NCBI GenBank assembly: GCA_902782705.1
Contig: CACZOL010000178.1
Span: forward strand, 1 to 26,876
Length of the DNA stretch: 26,876 nt
Source of the DNA: an uncultured Selenomonadaceae bacterium
Lineage (GTDB): Bacteria; Bacillota; Negativicutes; Selenomonadales; Selenomonadaceae
Reading direction: 5' to 3'
Shown: positions 23,101-26,876 of the stretch, in pieces
Layout: each line of letters begins with the position of its first letter
Position numbering within the stretch: position 1 is the first letter of the stretch
Program-made: the position numbers and the translations under genes
Notes under the pieces: model-generated
Told to the model about the DNA's origin: nothing
Database searches by the model: none
Seen by the model: the letters and a program-made list of their open reading frames with translations, nothing else

Positions 23101-23212
23101 GATCGGCGGCCTGACGACGTCGACGCTGCTCACCCTCGTCGTCGTTCCTCTTATCTATATGCTGGCTGAGGAATATCGCGAACGAAAAGCGGCGCGGGAT
23201 GCGGAATCTTGA
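20120..23212 (+). CDS. RND efflux transporter, AcrB-like (HAE1/HAE family)
   Basis: This 1030-residue inner-membrane pump uses the proton gradient to export drugs, lipids or other toxic compounds. It has the full RND layout: helix 1 at about 10-28, a large periplasmic loop, helices 2-7, a second loop and helices 8-12. Proton-relay residues are present: Asp399 and Asp400 in GFLIDDAIVLVEN on helix 4 and Lys928 in GLVTKNAILLID on helix 10, matching AcrB Asp407, Asp408 and Lys940. The second periplasmic loop contains a Gly-rich insert GGGGGRGESRP (about residues 658-668). The ATG at 20120 follows TAAGGAAG. No TolC-like outer-membrane gene follows; a terminator ends the operon. Confidence 0.96.
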   Translation: MIETFIKRPVFTTMFILVLVVFGIRSYPELGVDLYPDVDLPLVGVTVTYEGTAPEEMETLITKPIENRVSQVSGIKTITSTIREGFSQTVLEFDIGVDPKAMASEVREKVATVRRRLPDDIDEPTVQNFDTSSQAIAAYTFASDVRPPQEVRRLVDDLVKDELQQLDGVAEASVVGSSSRAIKIHVLPEKLKAYGISVQTVLQQVNAANYNTPGGKIRDGQNTITVRTVGKFYSIDDFKQIVVANHNGRPVMLTDVADVEDTWEDEETYSRANGIPCVVVFVRKQSRTNTVEVVDRVNAALKELQANDLPPDIHVEITRDQSRYIRENVADVWNTILFGGFLALAITYLFLQDLRATIIGGLAIPTSIIATFYLMRLMDFTLNNMSLMGLSLAVGFLIDDAIVLVENVFRHIEMGKKPMAAAADATKELVLAILATSMSLMAVFVPIGSMGEVVGQYFKQFGLTVAFALAFSTMSAYTLTPMVSAHWLKDPTKKQEGSLRPPFIQWLLERFEAGFDSLREAYDQLMKYAIRHPKKFIAASFATLLLNFALFPFLGIELQPVYDSGEFSVNVKAPPGTSLERMARLVQPLEQHIASMPEVRVAATRIGGVRTPVNEGGIDVKLYPASERKRGMQEIMRELRREFSKVGEMQVSVVTNQGGGGGRGESRPVQIGLRGSDLEYLMHYANELADMIRGFPGATDVEIQGNDAEPEIVIRLDQLKASRVGLDNSAVGSVVQYAFQGKSTRNSYTIGNNDYDIILQVEKANRRTVDDVKNLRVSTSGGNFIRLGDIAEVTLESGPTRINREGRQRQIAVYADTVGTSPGDLLQKIQSDYIPALNMDIGYRAKMIGQSDMMSRIFGEVVKAIVLAIVLIYMVLAAEFESLSQPFIIMMSLPFAIIGAVLGLLVANQTANMMSVIGFTMLLGLVTKNAILLIDYANQARERGVGIRDAILEACSLRLRPILMTTLSTLLGMLPVALGIGEGAELRQSMGVVLIGGLTTSTLLTLVVVPLIYMLAEEYRERKAARDAES

Positions 23213-23222
23213 TCGGCATGAC

Positions 23223-23257
23223 AAAAGCCACCAACTGTAACAGTTGGTGGCTTTTTT
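23223..23257. terminator. Bidirectional terminator between RND pump and carboxyltransferase
   Basis: AAAAGCCACCAACTG (23223-23237) pairs with CAGTTGGTGGCTTTT (23241-23255) around a three-base loop, with T run to 23257. Confidence 0.92.
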
Positions 23258-23269
23258 GTTATCCGGATA

Positions 23270-24640
23270 TTACATTCTGCCTTTGCTCTTGAAGAATTCT
23301 TCCGCGACCTGCGGGAACAGCGCGTAGGACAAGATATCTTCTTCCGGCGCGTTGGCGTAGCCTTTGCCTGCCAGCTCGTCCCTGAACTGGGCGACGGTGT
23401 TCTCCTTCGCGTCCTCTTTTGCGCAGTCGTCGATGATCTCGTTTTCGGGAATTCCCAAGGTGTTGATGAGGAAGTCGCGGTCGATGGGCTTCGGTGAGCG
23501 GCCGAACTTGCCGCGGGCGAGGTCTTTGACTTCTTTCGGCACCATCTTGTAGCGCTGGCGCATCATCACGTTCATCGTGGCCATCGTGCCGACGATCTGG
23601 CTGGACGGCGTGACCAGCGGCGGATAGCCGAGGTCGGCGCGTACGCGCGGCATCTCGTCGAGGAGGTCCTGATATTTGTCCTCCATGCCCATTTCCTTGA
23701 GCTGGTTCGTCAGATTCGAGAGCATACCGCCGGGAATCTGGAAGTCCAGTACGTTCGGGTTCACGTCGAAGTAGCCTTTCAGCTTGAATTCCTCGATCAG
23801 TTCCTGCTTCACTTTCGTGAAGTGCTTGGAGATCGGGATCATCTTCTGGCGGTCAAGGCCGGTATCGCGCTCCGTGCCGACCAGTGTCTCGACCATCGTC
23901 TCGGTGCAGGGCTGGGACGTGTCGCAGGAGAACGGCGCCAGCGCGCAGTCGATGATGTCTACGCCTGCCTCGATGGCTTTCAGATAGGCCATCGAGCCGA
24001 ATCCGCTCGTGTAGTGCGTGTGCAGTTCGATGGGGACTTTGACGGCGGCTTTGAGCTTCTTCACGAGGTCTTCCGCCACATAGGGCTTCAAAAGGCCGGA
24101 CATATCTTTGATGCAGACCGAGTGGCAGCCCATTTCCTCGAGCTTTTTCGCCAGGTCCACGAAAGTCTCGTTCGTGTGGTACGGGCTGATCGTATAGACA
24201 AGGCAGCCTTGGACGTGCGGCTTTTCGGGGCATTTGAGCGCCTCGTCGATGGCGGTGGTGAGGTTGCGGATATCGTTCAGCGCGTCGAAGATGCGGAACA
24301 CTGCCACGCCGTGCTTTGAAGCCTGCCGCACGAAAGCGCGCACCACGTCGTCGGAATAATGGTTGTAGCCGAGAAGATTCTGGCCGCGGAGCAGCATTTG
24401 GATCGGCGTCTTTTTCAGGTGCTGCTTCAAAGTGTCAAGGCGTTCCCACGGGTCTTCGCCGAGGAAGCGCAGGCACGAGTCGAACGTCGCGCCGCCCCAA
24501 GCCTCCAGAGCGTTGTACCCGATGGCGTCCAGCGCTTCCAGTTGGGGAATCATCTGCTCGATACGCATACGCGTAGCGCAAAGCGACTGATGAGCGTCGC
24601 GCAGGATTGTTTCTGTGATCTTTACGGGGTTGGTTGCCAT
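23270..24640 (-). CDS. Carboxyltransferase subunit (OadA / pyruvate carboxylase B / 5S transcarboxylase type)
   Basis: This 456-residue TIM-barrel enzyme moves a carboxyl group between a biotin carrier and pyruvate or oxaloacetate. Metal ligands Asp15 (RDAHQS), His207 and His209 (HTHYTSG) and the lysine expected to be carbamylated, Lys178 (CIKDMSG), match the 5S transcarboxylase and OadA pattern. It ends near residue 456 without the Pro/Ala linker and biotinyl domain (MKM) of full OadA, so the biotin carrier must be a separate protein. It could serve oxaloacetate decarboxylase, a two-subunit pyruvate carboxylase, or transcarboxylase in the succinate-propionate pathway. No biotin carboxylase or membrane beta subunit is beside it. 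A consensus promoter lies about 110 bases upstream. Confidence 0.9.
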   Translation of the reverse strand: MATNPVKITETILRDAHQSLCATRMRIEQMIPQLEALDAIGYNALEAWGGATFDSCLRFLGEDPWERLDTLKQHLKKTPIQMLLRGQNLLGYNHYSDDVVRAFVRQASKHGVAVFRIFDALNDIRNLTTAIDEALKCPEKPHVQGCLVYTISPYHTNETFVDLAKKLEEMGCHSVCIKDMSGLLKPYVAEDLVKKLKAAVKVPIELHTHYTSGFGSMAYLKAIEAGVDIIDCALAPFSCDTSQPCTETMVETLVGTERDTGLDRQKMIPISKHFTKVKQELIEEFKLKGYFDVNPNVLDFQIPGGMLSNLTNQLKEMGMEDKYQDLLDEMPRVRADLGYPPLVTPSSQIVGTMATMNVMMRQRYKMVPKEVKDLARGKFGRSPKPIDRDFLINTLGIPENEIIDDCAKEDAKENTVAQFRDELAGKGYANAPEEDILSYALFPQVAEEFFKSKGRM

Positions 24641-24727
24641 GAATTTCTCTTCCCTTCCTTATTATGCTCTTATAATCGGCTGCGGAAAAATGAAATGTAG
24701 GGCAAAGGCTGTGCGCCTGTCCGTAAC

Positions 24728-24744
24728 ACTCGCCGCAGGCGAGT
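24728..24744 (-). other. Hairpin at the 5' end of the carboxyltransferase leader
   Basis: ACTCGCC (24728-24734) and GGCGAGT (24738-24744) form a perfect 7-bp stem with a three-base loop, at or within a few bases of the predicted start of the minus-strand transcript. It could protect the 5' end of the message. Confidence 0.45.
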
Positions 24745-24752
24745 ATACATAT

Positions 24753-24781
24753 AGTATAAGTACGCGTGCTTTTATTGTCAA
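24753..24781 (-). promoter_or_regulatory. Consensus promoter of the carboxyltransferase gene
   Basis: On the minus strand TTGACA (24781-24776), exactly 17 bp, and TATACT (24758-24753). It gives a leader of roughly 105 bases. Confidence 0.8.
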
Positions 24782-24797
24782 CGCACAAGGGGGGATT

Positions 24798-25670
24798 TCA
24801 TTCCTCCAGCGGCTTTACGATCTCTTCTTTGACATGCTCTTTGTACGCGGCCAGGAGCTTTTTCGTGATTTTGCCGGGAGTGCCGTCCGCGATTGCGTCG
24901 TGGTCGATCATCGTCACGGGGACGATCTCGTCTGCGGTGTTCGTGAAGAACGCTTCTTCCGCGCCTTTGACAAAGTCGGGCGTCAGCGTCTTTTCCACGA
25001 CGGTGAGGCCAAGCGCGGGCGCGAGCTTTTCTTTGACGACTGCGCGCGTGACGCCGGAGAGGATCATTTCGTTTTCCGGGTGCGTCCAAAGCACTTCGTC
25101 TTTGACGACGAAGAAATTCGCGTCTTCGCCTTCGGTGACGGTGTTCTTTTCCTTACGGAAGAACAATGCTTTTTTCGCGTTCTTTTTCCGCGCTTCCTCG
25201 GCGGCGAGAACGCTTCCGAGAAGATTCAGCGAAGCGATGTCGCAGCGCAGCCAGCGGATATCCTCGACCAGCGCGGCGCGGATGCCTTTTTCCTGCCAAT
25301 CCGTATGTATCGGCACGTCGCGGATGACGACGCCGAGATGGGGCAGGTTGATTTTCGGCGGCAGGTACGAGCGGGGCGATGTGCCGCGCGTGAGCTGAAA
25401 ATAGATGATTCCGTCCTTGATTTCCGTCTTCTCGATCAGTTCGTAGAAGACGCCGACCAGCTCCGCATCTGCGTCGGTGATGGGAATCGCCAGCTCGCGC
25501 ATCGAGCGGCGGTAGCGCTCCAGATGCTCTTTTAACGCAAAGCATTTGCCGTCATATACGCGGATCGTCTCAAACACGCCGTCGCCGAACTGGAAGCCGC
25601 GATCCTCAAGATGGACGGCGTATGTGTCCAACGGCAAAAATGCGCCGTCATAGTAAGCAAGTTCTTTCAA
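24798..25670 (-). CDS. D-amino-acid transaminase homologue lacking the PLP lysine
   Basis: This 290-residue class IV (fold type IV) aminotransferase relative is closest, from memory, to Bacillus D-amino-acid aminotransferase: shared blocks include DRGFQFGDGVFE (23-34), YFQLTRGTSPR (90-100), FVEDIRWLRCDI-like VEDIRWLRCDI (135-145), SLNLLG (147-152) and NTVTEG (176-181). The PLP Schiff-base lysine of that family (Lys145, in RCDIKSLNLL) is Ala146 here, read as codon GCT. Glu180, which holds the PLP ring nitrogen, is kept. Two substrate-clamp residues also differ: Tyr31 is Phe33 and His100 is Tyr102. Ordinary transamination is doubtful. The start is TTG at 25670 with AGGGGG upstream. Frame and length are otherwise intact, so it is not a simple pseudogene. 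Confidence 0.87.
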   Translation of the reverse strand: MKELAYYDGAFLPLDTYAVHLEDRGFQFGDGVFETIRVYDGKCFALKEHLERYRRSMRELAIPITDADAELVGVFYELIEKTEIKDGIIYFQLTRGTSPRSYLPPKINLPHLGVVIRDVPIHTDWQEKGIRAALVEDIRWLRCDIASLNLLGSVLAAEEARKKNAKKALFFRKEKNTVTEGEDANFFVVKDEVLWTHPENEMILSGVTRAVVKEKLAPALGLTVVEKTLTPDFVKGAEEAFFTNTADEIVPVTMIDHDAIADGTPGKITKKLLAAYKEHVKEEIVKPLEE

Positions 25671-25700
25671 AACAGAAAACCCCCTAAAAAGAATATATCT

Positions 25701-25729
25701 ATTATAAAAGAATTTTGCCTCAAGTTCAA
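25701..25729 (-). promoter_or_regulatory. Promoter of the class IV aminotransferase homologue
   Basis: On the minus strand TTGAAC (25729-25724), 17 bp, and TATAAT (25706-25701). It lies back to back with the RNase J promoter; the two -35 boxes are eight bases apart. Confidence 0.65.
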
Positions 25730-25737
25730 TTCTTTCT

Positions 25738-25767
25738 TTGACAAGCTGGGAATTTTAGGGGTATAAT
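25738..25767 (+). promoter_or_regulatory. Promoter of RNase J
   Basis: TTGACA (25738-25743), 18 bp, and TATAAT (25762-25767) form a consensus promoter. The leader to the start codon is about 110 bases, with no clear structure seen. Confidence 0.75.
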
Positions 25768-25886
25768 ATTTTTTAACGGAAAACAGAACGGTCAATTCTT
25801 TTTATTATCCACGGGTAGACATTGAACGGTTCGGATTTCATCAAGGATTCCCTTTACAGTCAAATAAAAATGGAGGTGTTGTTTTT

Positions 25887-26876
25887 TTGTCGAAGGGACA
25901 ACAAAAGTTGCAGGTCATTCCCCTGGGCGGCTTGGGGGAGATCGGCAAAAATATGACGGTCATCCGCGTGGACGACGATATCCTGTTGATCGATGCAGGA
26001 TTGATGTTCCCCGAGGACGACATGCTGGGCATTGATCTCGTGATTCCCGACATCACATATCTGTTGGAGAATCGCGACAAGATCAGGGCCATTGTTCTCA
26101 CGCACGGGCATGAGGACCATATTGGCGCGCTCCCGTATGTGCTGAAGCAGATCGACGTGCCGGTCTACGGTACGCGGTTGACGCTCGGCATTTTGTCCGG
26201 GCGGCTGAAGGAGCACAGCGTGAGCTGCGAGAAGCTTCGGCCTGTCGCGCCGGGCGATGTGATCAACGCCGGCTGCTTCAGCGTCGGTTTTATCCGTGTC
26301 AATCACAGTATACCGGACGCGGTGGGGCTTTCCATTCGCACGCCGCTGGGTATGATTGTTCATACGGGCGACTACAAGCTCGATTATACGCCGATTGACG
26401 GCGAGATGACGGATTTTCGCCGTTTTTCCGACCTTGGCAACCGTGGCGTGCTGCTGCTGCTTGCGGACAGCACGAACGCGGAGCGCGAAGGGCATACGCC
26501 CAGCGAGCGCACGGTGGGAGCGGCTTTTGACAAGGCATTTCATAACGCGAAGCAGCGTATCATCGTCGCGACGTTTTCGTCGAACGTTCACCGTATCCAG
26601 CAAGTGATCGATACGGCGGTGCGCTACAAGCGGAAAGTCGCCGTGCTCGGCCGCAGCATGGTGAACGTCGTCACGATCTCTTTGGAGCTTGGCTATATCA
26701 GCGCACCGGAAGTCACGATCATCGACATCGACGAGATCAATTTCTATTCGCCGAATCAGGTCGTCGTCATCACGACGGGCAGCCAGGGTGAGCCGATGTC
26801 GGCGCTGACGCGCATGGCGGTGGGCGAGCACCGCAAAGTGACCATCGTTCCCGGCGATACGATTATCATTTCGGCA
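25887..26876 (+). CDS. rnj: Ribonuclease J, N-terminal part (cut by window end)
   Basis: The first 330 codons of a metallo-beta-lactamase fold RNase J, the Firmicute enzyme with 5' exonuclease and endonuclease activity in mRNA decay and rRNA processing. The opening IPLGGLGEIGKNM (11-23) is diagnostic. The zinc motif HGHEDH at 73-78 is followed by His140 and Asp162 (HTGDYKLD), and by the beta-CASP segment from about 200 with ATFSSNVHRIQ (228-238). A full protein is about 550 residues, so roughly 40% is missing to the right. The start is TTG at 25887, ten bases after TGGAGG; no ATG or GTG fits. It is transcribed divergently from the aminotransferase homologue. Confidence 0.95.
   Translation, partial: MSKGQQKLQVIPLGGLGEIGKNMTVIRVDDDILLIDAGLMFPEDDMLGIDLVIPDITYLLENRDKIRAIVLTHGHEDHIGALPYVLKQIDVPVYGTRLTLGILSGRLKEHSVSCEKLRPVAPGDVINAGCFSVGFIRVNHSIPDAVGLSIRTPLGMIVHTGDYKLDYTPIDGEMTDFRRFSDLGNRGVLLLLADSTNAEREGHTPSERTVGAAFDKAFHNAKQRIIVATFSSNVHRIQQVIDTAVRYKRKVAVLGRSMVNVVTISLELGYISAPEVTIIDIDEINFYSPNQVVVITTGSQGEPMSALTRMAVGEHRKVTIVPGDTIIISA

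Overview
The window comes from a GC-rich, diderm member of the Firmicutes, most probably Negativicutes of the Selenomonas/Mitsuokella type. This is inferred from the mix of genes: Firmicute-type genes (RNase J, a SEC-C methionine aminopeptidase, CsoR, a D-amino-acid transaminase homologue, low-GC promoters with TTGACA/TATAAT boxes) sit beside genes that need an outer membrane or anaerobic life (an RND pump with its adaptor, a Tat-exported membrane NiFe hydrogenase, a PPi-type phosphofructokinase, a free-standing biotin-dependent carboxyltransferase). No rRNA, tRNA or CRISPR array was seen.

Layout. 1-390: 3' end of ileS and its terminator. 489-1585: a small plus-strand operon of two Hpt-domain proteins flanking a CsoR-type metal repressor. 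1596-2426 (minus): membrane-anchored polysaccharide deacetylase. 2569-4772: map and a DEAD-box helicase, overlapping by one base. 4874-6121: PPi-type phosphofructokinase. 6122-6833: a 712-base non-coding stretch holding a terminator, an 18-bp inverted repeat around four octamer repeats, a promoter followed by a 58-nt hairpin, and a palindromic repeat element. 6834-7628: tautomerase and nitroreductase. 7692-9652 (minus): an HD-GYP response regulator followed by metF. 9767-13494 (minus): three-gene NiFe uptake hydrogenase operon (small, large, cytochrome b). 13495-13857: gap dominated by a 167-bp foldback palindrome. 13858-14844: orphan tyrosine recombinase. 14886-17404 (minus): threonine ammonia-lyase, ArsR regulator and NlpC/P60 hydrolase. 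17580-18814: universal stress protein and a degenerate GGDEF protein. 18965-23212: RND adaptor and pump. 23270-24640 (minus): carboxyltransferase. 24798-25670 (minus): class IV aminotransferase homologue. 25887-end: RNase J, cut by the window edge.

Most genes are housekeeping or central metabolism. Signalling parts are scattered: two Hpt proteins, a receiver-HD-GYP protein and a degenerate GGDEF protein are present, but there is no histidine kinase and no active cyclase. The most unusual items are the D-amino-acid transaminase homologue whose PLP-binding lysine is alanine, the foldback element beside the orphan recombinase, and the structured non-coding stretch at 6.2-6.8 kb. Functions are read from motifs and family memory; no database search was run.
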